Shown piece after piece: positions 25,827-34,294 of a stretch of DNA of 64,000 nucleotides. This DNA comes from Phycisphaerales bacterium (lineage in GTDB: Bacteria > Planctomycetota > Phycisphaerae > Phycisphaerales > UBA1924). Each line of letters begins with the position of its first letter. Position 1 is the first letter of the stretch. Below the pieces are notes generated by a model, which worked only from the letters and a program-made list of their open reading frames with translations, was not told the origin of the DNA and did not search any database. The stretch lies in the NCBI GenBank assembly GCA_030149165.1, contig JASBRY010000009.1, positions 744,001-808,000 on the forward strand. The letters are read 5' to 3'. Both the position numbers and the translations under genes were made by a program.

Positions 25827-26696
25827 TTAGAAATACGAACGAGATTGCACAAGGTTGCGAGCGTTTATGCTGACCATGTAATCGCTAAGGCAGTGGTGGT
25901 ATTCTCGGACCAGTTTTTGGAGTTCGTCATCTGCATTCAGGTCGTCAATTTTAAGATTTATTTCGTCACTTTCAAGAGTTTTTCTTGAAATTCCGCGTCC
26001 ATGGGAATGCCAAAGGGTGTTGTCGCTCAGCACTGTGGCAATTTGCTCTGCGCGGGCGATTTTCATCTCGTCAGTGACAGGCAGATTTCGCGTCTCTGTT
26101 TCGGTCCAGTCTTTGAACTTGTAAGCAGTCAGCCAATTTTTCAATAGCCTGACGGACAAATCGCGAGCTTGCTCAAATTGATGTAGCTCAGCAAGATCTA
26201 ACTTAGACAGCAGTGCAAACTCTGCCGAAGACAAGCCACCCTGAAGATCTTTTTGAATCAATCGATCATACTGATACAAATATGAAAGTGCTGGTACAAA
26301 TTTTTCGCCAGTAAAAACTTGGGGGTCGATTGGGCCCAAGACAGAGAAGTAATCCATTGCGATACTATCGCCTGACATTGCAAAAATGGTTCCTGCAGAC
26401 ATCGCTTTGTCAACGATGATAAACTGCACATCGTTGTAGAAATGCCGAATGATGTCGACCATTCTTTCTACAACTTCAACTGTGCCCCCTCCGGTATCAA
26501 GAATTACTGTAAGAGAGTTGCGTCTGTTGGCTTGATCTATGGCGGTGATCGCATCGCGAACCCTGTGCTCTAGGCCGAACATAATCGCGCCGAACACTGC
26601 TAAGACATCTCGATCAAGCTTCGCCTCTATTTTTTCGATGCGGTCATCAAGCATCTGTTTGACTACGGCATCCATTCCTGTTTTTGACATGTTCAT
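25827..26696 (-). CDS. SDH-type (ClpP/SppA fold) serine protease
   Basis: 289 residues, no signal peptide. The ClpP/crotonase-like fold shows VILDTGGGTVEVVERM as the oxyanion strand and VDKAMSAGTIFAMSGDSI with nucleophile S100, then YFSVLGPIDPQV. This pattern is that of the SDH proteinase family (PF01972-like), soluble relatives of SppA. The C-terminal 120 residues are helical and charged. The base composition is visibly more AT-rich than surrounding genes. ATG at 26690 is an alternative start. A TATAAT box at 26725-26730 on the minus strand should serve this gene. Its substrate is unknown. Confidence 0.8.
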   Translation of the reverse strand: MNMSKTGMDAVVKQMLDDRIEKIEAKLDRDVLAVFGAIMFGLEHRVRDAITAIDQANRRNSLTVILDTGGGTVEVVERMVDIIRHFYNDVQFIIVDKAMSAGTIFAMSGDSIAMDYFSVLGPIDPQVFTGEKFVPALSYLYQYDRLIQKDLQGGLSSAEFALLSKLDLAELHQFEQARDLSVRLLKNWLTAYKFKDWTETETRNLPVTDEMKIARAEQIATVLSDNTLWHSHGRGISRKTLESDEINLKIDDLNADDELQKLVREYHHCLSDYMVSINARNLVQSRSYF

Positions 26697-26724
26697 TCCG
26701 TTTCTTGATGATATTTACATCGGA

Positions 26725-26730
26725 ATTATA
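26725..26730 (-). promoter_or_regulatory. -10 box upstream of the SDH-type protease
   Basis: A perfect TATAAT on the minus strand, 29 bp before the start codon, in an AT-rich gap. I do not see a clear -35 at the usual distance. Confidence 0.45.
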
Positions 26731-26854
26731 CTACAGACCTTTGCGCAGAAGCAGGCGAATCGTGAGGGCTATCAATCTTTATCGCACAAAAATGTATATA
26801 TGGGTGTGTGGCTGTTTCAGGTGGATTACACTGTATGTCGAGGGGCAGAATGGT

Positions 26855-27340
26855 TCACTCATCAAGGACTTCGTCTGATGGATCTGGCCAATCTAGAGTG
26901 TGGTTAGCTGTGTAAATTGACTTAAACGAGTTCGGATGAGTAAAATCGTCTACCACAACTTCTACTTTTACTCTACCGTGGTACTCAGTCCATTCTTCAA
27001 ACTTGGCTGAAACGCTGTATCCGCTCGGCCATCCGTCTGAGTTATAGTTGAACCATGAGTCTTCAGATCTGGGGTTAAATTCTCCGTACAGCTTTATGTA
27101 GCTTTGTTGGAATAATCCAAAAGCAGGTCCACTAGCTGTGACTTTGACTTTGATATCATAAAGCCACGGTGAGTATTCATACAATCTGCTGCGCTCAGCT
27201 GAAACCACTTGTGAATCTACTATGTTTGTGCCGTATGGCTTTGTGCTTCCGGTAGAGTAGGTTTGAGGCGGACTGCAACTCGTCATAAAAAACAAAGTAG
27301 TAAGAACACTTAAATACAAGCTGAATGACGATGTGCTCAT
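26855..27340 (-). CDS. Uncharacterised lipoprotein
   Basis: 161 residues. The leader ends at FFMTSC, a lipobox. The mature part is rich in aromatic and polar residues (YEYSPWLYDIKVKV, KFEEWTEYHGRVKVEVVVDDF) and predicts mainly beta strands, like a small periplasmic beta-sandwich. No family is recognised. It starts 6 bp after the sucC stop and is AT-richer than sucC, so it may be a later insertion read from the sucC transcript. Confidence 0.65.
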   Translation of the reverse strand: MSTSSFSLYLSVLTTLFFMTSCSPPQTYSTGSTKPYGTNIVDSQVVSAERSRLYEYSPWLYDIKVKVTASGPAFGLFQQSYIKLYGEFNPRSEDSWFNYNSDGWPSGYSVSAKFEEWTEYHGRVKVEVVVDDFTHPNSFKSIYTANHTLDWPDPSDEVLDE

Positions 27341-27346
27341 TGTGTT

Positions 27347-28567
27347 TTATCCCACCGCCGCCACAACCTTCTGTGCCGCATCACCCAGATCCCCTGCGGC
27401 TTGCAGGGTCGGGAGGTCCGCTGCGGCGTCTTCGAGGATTTTGCGGCCTGCTTCGACATTGGTGCCTTCGAGTCTGACGACCAATGGCACGGAGAATCCG
27501 ATGGATTTGGCGGCGTTGACGATGCCTTGGGCGATGATGTCGCAGCGCATGATTCCTCCGAAGATGTTGACGAGGATGCCGTTGACGGCGGCGTCGGAGA
27601 GGATGATGCGGAAAGCTTCGGTGACGGCTTCTTCGGTTGCGGAACCTCCGACATCGAGGAAGTTTGCGGGTTCTCCATCGTAGAGCTTGATGGTGTCCAT
27701 GGTTGCCATGGCGAGTCCGGCGCCGTTGACGAGGCATCCGATGTTTCCGTCGAGTGCGATGTAGGACATGCCGTGCTTGGCGGCTTCGACTTCTGCGGGG
27801 TTTTCTTCGGTGGGGTCGGCGAGTGCTTGGAGGTCTTTGTGTCGGAACATCGCGTTGTCATCGAAGTTGAACTTCGCGTCGATCGCGATGACTTGGCCGT
27901 CGGGGTAGGTGTCGTTTGGTGGGGTGACGACGAGGGGGTTGATCTCGGCGAGTGAGCAGTCTTTGGCGTGGTAGAGCTCGGAGAGTTTGAGCATGATCAT
28001 CGCGGCTTGGCGGACTTGCTTGCCTTTGAATCCGAGCTTGAAGGCGACCTCGTTTGCTTGGAATGGTTGGAGTCCGATTTGCGGGTTGATTGGTTGCTTG
28101 ATGATGAGTTCTGGTGTGTCGGCGGCGACTTGTTCGATTTCGACGCCGCCTTCGCGCGAGGCGATGAGGGTGTTGCGTCGGGTGTTGCGGTCGGTGGTGA
28201 TCGCGATGTAGTACTCGTCTGGAGTGTCAGGAGCGCGATCGGCGATGTCGACACCTGCGGCGACGAGGAGGGTGTTGACATCGAGGCCTTCGGGTCCGGT
28301 CTGGACGGAGACCATTTTGTTGGAGAGCATGAAGTCGGCGGCTGCGGTGGCGTCTGCGGCGGAGCGGACGAGCTTGACGAATCCGGCTTTGCCTCGGCCT
28401 CCGGCGAAGACCTGGGCTTTGACGACGGCGAGATCGGTGCCTGCGGCTTGGGTGACTTCGGTGTATGCGTTTGCGGCGTCGTTGGCGTTGGTGATTGTTT
28501 GACCTGCTGGGACGGGGATTCCGAAGGCGGAGAGGAGGTCGCGTGCTTGGTATTCGTGGATCTTCAT
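27347..28567 (-). CDS. sucC: Succinyl-CoA synthetase beta subunit
   Basis: 406 residues. It starts MKIHEYQARDLLSAFGIPVP, the canonical SucC N-terminus, then an ATP-grasp domain (VVKAQVFAGGRGKAGFVKL) and a C-terminal CoA-ligase-like domain with NIFGGIMRCDIIAQGI and LVVRLEGTNVEAGRKIL. The enzyme makes succinate and ATP or GTP from succinyl-CoA in the TCA cycle with SucD. No sucD is adjacent: an AT-richer lipoprotein gene begins 6 bp after the stop. AAGGA lies ten bases before the ATG. Confidence 0.97.
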   Translation of the reverse strand: MKIHEYQARDLLSAFGIPVPAGQTITNANDAANAYTEVTQAAGTDLAVVKAQVFAGGRGKAGFVKLVRSAADATAAADFMLSNKMVSVQTGPEGLDVNTLLVAAGVDIADRAPDTPDEYYIAITTDRNTRRNTLIASREGGVEIEQVAADTPELIIKQPINPQIGLQPFQANEVAFKLGFKGKQVRQAAMIMLKLSELYHAKDCSLAEINPLVVTPPNDTYPDGQVIAIDAKFNFDDNAMFRHKDLQALADPTEENPAEVEAAKHGMSYIALDGNIGCLVNGAGLAMATMDTIKLYDGEPANFLDVGGSATEEAVTEAFRIILSDAAVNGILVNIFGGIMRCDIIAQGIVNAAKSIGFSVPLVVRLEGTNVEAGRKILEDAAADLPTLQAAGDLGDAAQKVVAAVG

Positions 28568-28657
28568 TTGGATGCCGTCCTTGCGGGGTGTGGTGTGTTT
28601 GTGTTTGAGTGTTAGTTTAGCGGGTTGGATAATGGATTGGTGGTTGGGGAGCGCACG

Positions 28658-28686
28658 AAAAAACGCCCCCAGATGGGGGCGTTTTT
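28658..28686 (-). terminator. Intrinsic terminator (bidirectional form) of the PEP-CTERM gene
   Basis: AAACGCCCCC, loop AGAT, GGGGGCGTTTTT forms a strong stem with A-run and T-run on opposite sides, so it can work on either strand. It lies 25 bp after the stop of the PEP-CTERM-like gene. Confidence 0.85.
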
Positions 28687-28710
28687 GATTTTTGATATCG
28701 TCGTTAATGA

Positions 28711-29274
28711 TTAGCGACGACGGCGACCAGCGACGAGGCCACCCATGCCGAGAAGAGCGAGGGAGCTTGGTGCTGGGATGATTTCCCACTGACCGACGAG
28801 TGTAGCGCCGCCGATGTCGTCATCGGAGTCAGCTGGAGCGTAGATGTCGCCCATGCTGTTGCCTGCGAGCATGTCAGCGTAGACGCCTGCGTCGACTGCC
28901 CATGTAGCCGAACCGGTGAAGCCTTGCGAGCCAGCGGTGAAGTCACCGGTGCCGCCGAGCGACCAGACATTGAGGCCAGCGCTGCCTGCAGCGTTGAAGA
29001 GGCCTGGGCTGCCGTCGGAAGCGCCGGATGCGTAGGTGAGGTCGCCGGAGCCGAAGGAATCGAGGAAGCCGGCGAGGGTTGGAGCACCGAAGAAGTCAGC
29101 GAGGAGTGCACCGGTGAAGTCGCTGCCTGCGACGGATGCGGAAGCGAGGCCGTCGGTAGCGGAGATGGTGATGGAGTTGGTGGTGCCGAGGTCAACGATC
29201 AGAAGGGTTTCTGCGTTTGCGGTCATAGCGGAAGCTGCGACTGCGAGACCAGCGATTGTTGCGATCTTGTTCAT
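28711..29274 (-). CDS. Secreted protein with PEP-CTERM-like sorting tail
   Basis: 187 residues. The signal peptide ends at about residue 22 (MTANA). The body is Gly/Ala/Ser/Asp-rich beta-type sequence without a recognised domain. The C-terminus reads IPAPSSLALLGMGGLVAGRRRR: the PEP-CTERM-like motif, a hydrophobic helix and an Arg cluster, which should direct processing by an exosortase-type enzyme and surface display. No exosortase gene is in the window. A strong terminator follows, and a 7-bp inverted repeat lies 54 bp upstream. Confidence 0.85.
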   Translation of the reverse strand: MNKIATIAGLAVAASAMTANAETLLIVDLGTTNSITISATDGLASASVAGSDFTGALLADFFGAPTLAGFLDSFGSGDLTYASGASDGSPGLFNAAGSAGLNVWSLGGTGDFTAGSQGFTGSATWAVDAGVYADMLAGNSMGDIYAPADSDDDIGGATLVGQWEIIPAPSSLALLGMGGLVAGRRRR

Positions 29275-29743
29275 TTGTTTGCTCTCTTTCTTTGAATCTT
29301 TCTCAAAACGGAAATACTGCCTTTGGAGCTCAAGACACACCCTTGAGCAGGCAATCACACGAAGCAGACAACAAAAAGAGTTGTGCTGCGGAATGACTTA
29401 CTTCAGTTTGCGAACGGGATTTCTCTCTCTCGTGCCGCGGTTTTGGGGGTATTCCCCTCTGTAAGCTAGGCTTATGGTACAGGATTCGAGGGGTGATTCA
29501 ATAGTGATGTTCCGATTTCTTAGTTAATTTCTCACATGCTGGGGATTGGAGCTCACGGCCGGAGTTCTGTCGTCATCTTGCTTATCGGACTGTATTTGTT
29601 GCTTGAGTGTGGCGAGTTGGGTGAATCGTGTGGGCTCAAAAGTGTTGTAAATATATGTTATTATTGGGCTTATGGCGATGTTGATATGTGTCTTGTGGCA
29701 AGCGTCTTGAGTTGATAGGGTGTGAGCACATTCTGGAGGATCG
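29275..29743. other. Intergenic region of 469 bp between divergent genes
   Basis: It contains the perfect inverted repeat GCTCAAG-7-CTTGAGC at 29328-29348, GGGGG TATT CCCC at about 29445, and an AT-rich stretch with TTATTAT at about 29658 that may belong to the promoter of the GH57 gene. I see no RNA gene and no convincing coding frame. Confidence 0.5.
29328..29348. repeat. Inverted repeat upstream of the PEP-CTERM gene
   Basis: GCTCAAG and CTTGAGC separated by 7 bases, starting 54 bp before the start codon of the PEP-CTERM-like gene. This is a candidate operator. Confidence 0.5.
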
Positions 29744-32686
29744 ATGATGCGATTGGATTTGAATCGGGTTGGGTGTGCGGCGTGTTGTGGCGTGTTGCTG
29801 TCGCTTTCGGGGAGCGCGGTAGGGATGGAACCGATTCAGATTGGTTTTCTTTGGCATATGCATCAGCCGAGGTATGTGCCTGATCTTGGGCCGATCGGGT
29901 CGGATGGGTATTTCAGTTTCTCGGTTCCCGATATTCATCATCAGCGGTTCGGGCCTTATACGAACTGGCCGAAGAACGCGGTGGATGCGGGATCGGGGAT
30001 GGCACATCTTGGGGCGCATGTTAGTTTCTCTGGATCGCTGATTGAGAACTTGATGGAACTCGAGGCGGCGGGGAGCAACGGTGGGATGTGGAGCAACTGG
30101 GAGTGGGCGTACAGCGGCGAGCAGTCGATGGTCCCATCGAGCAACTACACGGCGTTGGGGAATCCGCGGCTCGAGATGATCGGGTTTGGGTACTTCCATC
30201 CGTTGATGCCTTTGATCGATGAGCGGTCGATCCGGTTTCAGATTGCGTTGCATGATCGGGCGCGGGAGTTGACCTTTGGGACGGCGGGTCCATCGACGGG
30301 GTTGTTTCCTCCAGAGACGGCATTCAGCACGCGGATGATCCCGGCGCTTGTTGAGCAGGGTGTGGAGTGGGTGCTGGTGGACAACTTCCACTTTGATCGT
30401 GCGTGCGAGAACTATCCGCATGTGGATTCGTCGGGGGTGGCGCGTCCGAACAAGGCGGATCAGATCAATCTGGATCCGGCAAGCACTGGTGGGCGCTGGG
30501 TGCAACTGCAGAATCTTTGGGCGCCGTCGCGGGTGAGTGTGCCGTTTGGGTATCAGCCTCATTACGCGCAGCATGTGGATCCGGAGTCGGGCGCCGTGTC
30601 GCGGATTGTCGCGGTTCCCGCGGCGCGGTACGAGGGGAACGAGGATGGACGCGGTGGGTACGGCGCGTTCCTGTATGACCAGGTGATGGATGCGTATTTG
30701 CAGGACAACACGGACGCGGATCATCCGATGTTTGTGATGCTGCATCATGATGGGGATAACTTCGGTGGTGGGAGCGAGGGGTACTACCACCACAACTTCC
30801 AGAACATGGTGAACTGGGCGAGCAACGATCCGGATTACGATGTGACGACGGTGGATGATTATCTTGAACGCTTCCCTGTGGATCCGAGCGATGTGATTCA
30901 TGTCGAGGATGGGTCGTGGGCTGGCGCGGACGCGGGTGATCCGGAGTTCAAGAAATGGCTCGGCGGTGATGTCAGCGCGGGCGCGGTGTCTCCCGACATC
31001 AACTCATGGGCGGCGCTGACCTCGGCGCGCAATGCGCTGGCGACGATCGATGTGGACTTCCCGATCAGTCCGGACAATGTCAGTGATCTCGATCACATCA
31101 TCAACGGCACAGGAACATTCAAGCATCAGGCGTGGCGGATGATGCTGATCGCGCAGGCGTCGGACTACTGGTACTGGGACGGGACGGAAGTGTGGGACTC
31201 GAATCCGACGCGGGCGGCGAATGCCGTGGTCGAGATGATCGATGAAGAGTTTGCGGATGTCGCGATCAATGATCGTGTTGGACCGACGATCTTTGTGCCG
31301 CAGCGCGAGCCGTATAACCCTGGGGGTTTGGAGTTTGGTGGGACTCCGCAACCAAGCGACTTTGAGGTGTGGACGCTGATTGATGATTACATCGCGGTGA
31401 CGAGCGCGACGCTCAAGTGGCGTGTGGATCTCGATGGGGTCAATCCGCTGAGCTCGGTGCAGAACGAGACTTATGTTGGTGGTCCTGAGGTCGGAGCGTG
31501 GAACAGTGTTGCGATGAGCAGCGATGTGGTGCCGACACCGGCGGGGGTGCTTGAAGCGACGCGCAAGGCGAAGCGGTACGGCGCGATGATCACGGGTCAG
31601 AACGATGTGCTGATTGATTACTATGTGGAAGCGGTCGATCTGGCTGGGAATGTGAGCAAGTCGGACATCATGCATGTGTGGGTTGGGAGCAGCTCGACCG
31701 GCGGTGGTGGAGGGGGGGTTTCGATCACTCCTGATCCGGCGCAGGCGGGGGAGATGGTGACGGTTTCGTACGACTCGAACGGGACTGTTTTGGATGGAGC
31801 GAATCCGGTCTGGATTCACTACGGCTATGACAACTGGGCGAGCGTGCTTCCCGATGCGGCGATGGATGACAGCGACGCGGACGGCGTGTGGGAGATCAGC
31901 TTCGCGATTCCCGGATCAGCGATGCAGCTCGACATGGTGTTCAACGACGGCGCTGGGACTTGGGATAACAACAACGGCGCGGATTGGCACTTTGCGGTTG
32001 AGGGTGGGGATCCCAACGATGGCTTTGTGATCGATGGCACGCTCGATGCGGGCGCGGTGCTTGTTGGCAGCAACAACGGCGTGAGCTTGTGGGCAGGGAT
32101 CAACGAGAGCACGCTTTATGTCGCGTGCACTCCGGCCGGGAACGGCGAGGATCGGTTCCTCGTGGTCGCGGAGCAACCTGGCGCGATGGGCAGCGCGATG
32201 TGGGCGAAGAGCGCTTCGGTCGCGGCGTGGGATGCGTTCATCGGGAATGAAGCGGATAACAACTTCAATGGCTGGTTCGATCAGACTGGCGCGGCGCAGG
32301 TTGCTTCCGGTGCCGTGCTTGAAGGCACGCTGGATATCGGTGCTGAGTTTGGTTCGATTCCGGATCAGGTGCATCTTGGTGTGCTGAGCTTTGGGAGTCC
32401 TGATGGTTCGACGCTGAATCCGACGAATCAGGTCGGGGTGACACTCGATGGCGATGGCAACTACGAGGCGAACGAGTATGTGTTTGTTGATCTGTGCACG
32501 CTGATGGATTCGGGGTGCTGTGCTGCGGATCTGACTGGGGAGGGGGATCTGAACTTCCTTGATGTGAGCGCGTTCCTGAGCGCGTTTGCGAATCAAGATC
32601 CGATCGCGGACTTTGCGGTTGATGGGAGCTTCAACTTCCTTGATGTCAGCGCGTACCTGAGTGCGTTCTCGGCGGGGTGTCCGTAA
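29744..32686 (+). CDS. Secreted GH57-like glycoside hydrolase with CBM25-like and dockerin-like modules
   Basis: 980 residues. A signal peptide covers about 1-27. The catalytic part begins IGFLWHMHQPRYVPD, the HxHQPxY signature of GH57 alpha-glucan enzymes. FPPETAFS and MLHHDGDNFGGGS are further GH57-like blocks; I cannot assign the nucleophile with certainty. A Gly-rich linker at about 655 precedes a CBM25-like starch/glycogen-binding module (about 660-760, VWIHYGYDNWA and VFNDGAGTWDNN). The last 55 residues are the paired NFLDVSAFLSAF dockerin-like module ending AGCP. It probably degrades extracellular alpha-glucan. ATG codons at 29744 and 29747 follow GGAGG. Confidence 0.87.
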   Translation: MMRLDLNRVGCAACCGVLLSLSGSAVGMEPIQIGFLWHMHQPRYVPDLGPIGSDGYFSFSVPDIHHQRFGPYTNWPKNAVDAGSGMAHLGAHVSFSGSLIENLMELEAAGSNGGMWSNWEWAYSGEQSMVPSSNYTALGNPRLEMIGFGYFHPLMPLIDERSIRFQIALHDRARELTFGTAGPSTGLFPPETAFSTRMIPALVEQGVEWVLVDNFHFDRACENYPHVDSSGVARPNKADQINLDPASTGGRWVQLQNLWAPSRVSVPFGYQPHYAQHVDPESGAVSRIVAVPAARYEGNEDGRGGYGAFLYDQVMDAYLQDNTDADHPMFVMLHHDGDNFGGGSEGYYHHNFQNMVNWASNDPDYDVTTVDDYLERFPVDPSDVIHVEDGSWAGADAGDPEFKKWLGGDVSAGAVSPDINSWAALTSARNALATIDVDFPISPDNVSDLDHIINGTGTFKHQAWRMMLIAQASDYWYWDGTEVWDSNPTRAANAVVEMIDEEFADVAINDRVGPTIFVPQREPYNPGGLEFGGTPQPSDFEVWTLIDDYIAVTSATLKWRVDLDGVNPLSSVQNETYVGGPEVGAWNSVAMSSDVVPTPAGVLEATRKAKRYGAMITGQNDVLIDYYVEAVDLAGNVSKSDIMHVWVGSSSTGGGGGGVSITPDPAQAGEMVTVSYDSNGTVLDGANPVWIHYGYDNWASVLPDAAMDDSDADGVWEISFAIPGSAMQLDMVFNDGAGTWDNNNGADWHFAVEGGDPNDGFVIDGTLDAGAVLVGSNNGVSLWAGINESTLYVACTPAGNGEDRFLVVAEQPGAMGSAMWAKSASVAAWDAFIGNEADNNFNGWFDQTGAAQVASGAVLEGTLDIGAEFGSIPDQVHLGVLSFGSPDGSTLNPTNQVGVTLDGDGNYEANEYVFVDLCTLMDSGCCAADLTGEGDLNFLDVSAFLSAFANQDPIADFAVDGSFNFLDVSAYLSAFSAGCP

Positions 32687-32689
32687 GGG

Positions 32690-33700
32690 TTAATCCGCGG
32701 GAACTTCGATCACGAACCAACCACGCAGGTCGCCGGCTTTGTATCCGGTGGCTTGGTCGTGAGGGTAGAGCTTGTTGAGTGTTGCTCTGGTTTGTGTGGA
32801 GATGTCGGATTCTGAGCCGTGGCATTGAAGACAGGTGGGGGCGAGTTGGATCGGTGAGAGGACGGCGAGCTCTCCGGCGTTGTTGGTCATGATGTTGGGT
32901 TCATTTGGATTGGGCTCGGTGATCATGCGCGCCCAGAGGGGTGGGGCGTTGTCGGGATTGCGGAGTTTGCTTGATGTGCGACCGATGCTGAGTTGGTGTT
33001 CTTCGCTGACTTGCGCGGCGATCTCTGGCGCCCGCTCTGAGCAGATCTGGATCGCGTGGGATGGACCTGGCTCGCTGAGTGCGGTTGAGAGTTCAGTGAA
33101 TAGGGCGTTGAAGAAAGCTTGTTGTGCTTCGCTGGCGCGGTCGAACTGAGATTGTTGTGTGGTGTTGAGTTCTGGTTGGGGGATGGAGCGCCAACCTGAG
33201 CCGTGACGCGTGAAGGCGCGGAGGTGGCGTTCTTGCGATGCCCAACGCAGATTCTCGAAGACGGCGAGGACTTGCTCGTCGCTGACCATGGACTCGATGC
33301 GGTCGTACACGGCGACATTCTCGATCTCGGCGACGATGGACATGTCCGCGGTTTCTTGGAACGAATCGGGGACTTCGAAGGTGTAGTCTTTCCAGCGATC
33401 TTCTGGGACTGGAAGATGAGGGCGTTCGTACTGCGCGATCAGCGCGTTCGCGTGGCGCTGCTCGGCTTGGATGATGTTGGAGAATGGTCGGCGCTCTCCG
33501 AATTTTTCCATCACGGCTTTGTAGAACGCTTTGGCTTTGCGCTCGTCATCGAGCGCGGTGTCGAGCGCGACCTTGAGATCAACCTTTGCTTGGTCGTGCT
33601 GGATCACTTTCGTTGGCGCGGTGTCCTTAGGACCCATCGCGGTGAGCGTGGTGAGCGCGAGGATGGATGCGGTGAACAGGGCGGCGGTTGATCGGGTCAT
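32690..33700 (-). CDS. Fusion of ferritin-like (DUF2202-type) and Tll0287-like haem domains
   Basis: 336 residues when started at the ATG at 33700, which has GGAG six bases upstream; an ATG at 33712 is the alternative. A signal peptide is followed by a four-helix ferritin-like region (about 35-165) with ALDDERKAKAFY and AEQRHANALIAQYE carrying paired Glu/His ligands. The C-terminal 170 residues match a Tll0287-like/DUF3365 haem domain with the c-type site LQCHG and the family end GDLRGWFVIEVP. The fusion suggests a periplasmic metal- or oxygen-related redox function. It converges with the GH57 gene with 3 bp between stops. Confidence 0.8.
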   Translation of the reverse strand: MTRSTAALFTASILALTTLTAMGPKDTAPTKVIQHDQAKVDLKVALDTALDDERKAKAFYKAVMEKFGERRPFSNIIQAEQRHANALIAQYERPHLPVPEDRWKDYTFEVPDSFQETADMSIVAEIENVAVYDRIESMVSDEQVLAVFENLRWASQERHLRAFTRHGSGWRSIPQPELNTTQQSQFDRASEAQQAFFNALFTELSTALSEPGPSHAIQICSERAPEIAAQVSEEHQLSIGRTSSKLRNPDNAPPLWARMITEPNPNEPNIMTNNAGELAVLSPIQLAPTCLQCHGSESDISTQTRATLNKLYPHDQATGYKAGDLRGWFVIEVPAD

Positions 33701-33750
33701 GATTGACTCCATGGGTGTTGGTTGAGGAATGGTGTCAGAGCGTGATCGTG

Positions 33751-34110
33751 TTAGTCAACGCCGAGCGCATCGAGGGCTTCGATGAGTTTGGGGGTGTAGA
33801 CATATCCTGGTCCGCCTTGCATGGTGACGACGACTCCGGCGAGTTCGAGCATCTGGGCGCGGGTGGCGCCGGCTTTGACGCACTTCTCGACATGGGAGTA
33901 GATGCAAGGCTCGCAGCGGAGCGCCATCCCGATCGCGAGGGCGATGAGTTACTTCTCGCGGACGGAGAGGGCGCCCTCTCCCATGAGTTTCTGGAACATG
34001 GCGCCGAATCCTGAGGAGAGATCGGGGGCCTGGGCGTGCATGTGCTTGGCTTTGGAAGACCAGGTTTCGTAGTGGATGGCGGCATTCGTTGGGTGGTCGG
34101 TGGTGGTCAT
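33751..34110 (-). pseudogene. AhpD/carboxymuconolactone decarboxylase-like gene interrupted by one in-frame TAA
   Basis: The frame from the ATG at 34110 to the TAA at 33751 would code 119 residues of a peroxidase-like CMD-domain protein: GAMFQKLMGEGALSVREK, then LIALAIGMALRCEPCIYSH with the redox CxxC (CEPC) and a following His. A single TAA at 33949-33951 replaces codon 54, where relatives have Glu (REKELIALA); GAA to TAA is one base change. Everything on both sides is intact, so this is a fresh nonsense mutation, a sequencing error or an unusual readthrough. AAAGG lies six bases before the ATG. Translation from internal starts would lose the N-terminal helices. Confidence 0.85.
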
Positions 34111-34171
34111 GGCGTGCCTTTCGTATGGGTTGAGGATCCAGTCTCACGCTAAAGGAGACTCTGATATCCGA

Positions 34172-34200
34172 ATAATAGCATAAATAGACAGATCGGTCTA
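34172..34200 (-). promoter_or_regulatory. Promoter with NemR-like operator upstream of the AhpD-like gene
   Basis: On the minus strand an extended -10 (TGCTATTAT, core 34172-34177) lies 17 bp after a -35-position TAGACC (34195-34200). Overlapping the -35 is the palindrome TAGACAGATCGGTCTA (plus strand, 34185-34200), close to the TAGACC-N4-GGTCTA operator of NemR-type TetR repressors that respond to electrophiles. No TetR gene is in the window. Confidence 0.6.
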
Positions 34201-34294
34201 GCGTAATTGGAAGAAAGATTTGGTACTGTGTGGGGATAGCGGGGTTTCCGTATTTGCAGTGGGTGAACTGGGGTGGGAGAAATGAGAGCCGACG

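Noticed and set aside
24858..27345. Integrated phage or insertion sequence
   Set aside because: No integrase, transposase, terminal repeats or tRNA attachment site is visible around the AT-richer segment.
29636..30901. 421-aa open frame on the minus strand
   Set aside because: Antisense to the GH57-like gene, with Arg/His/Pro-rich composition and no domains.
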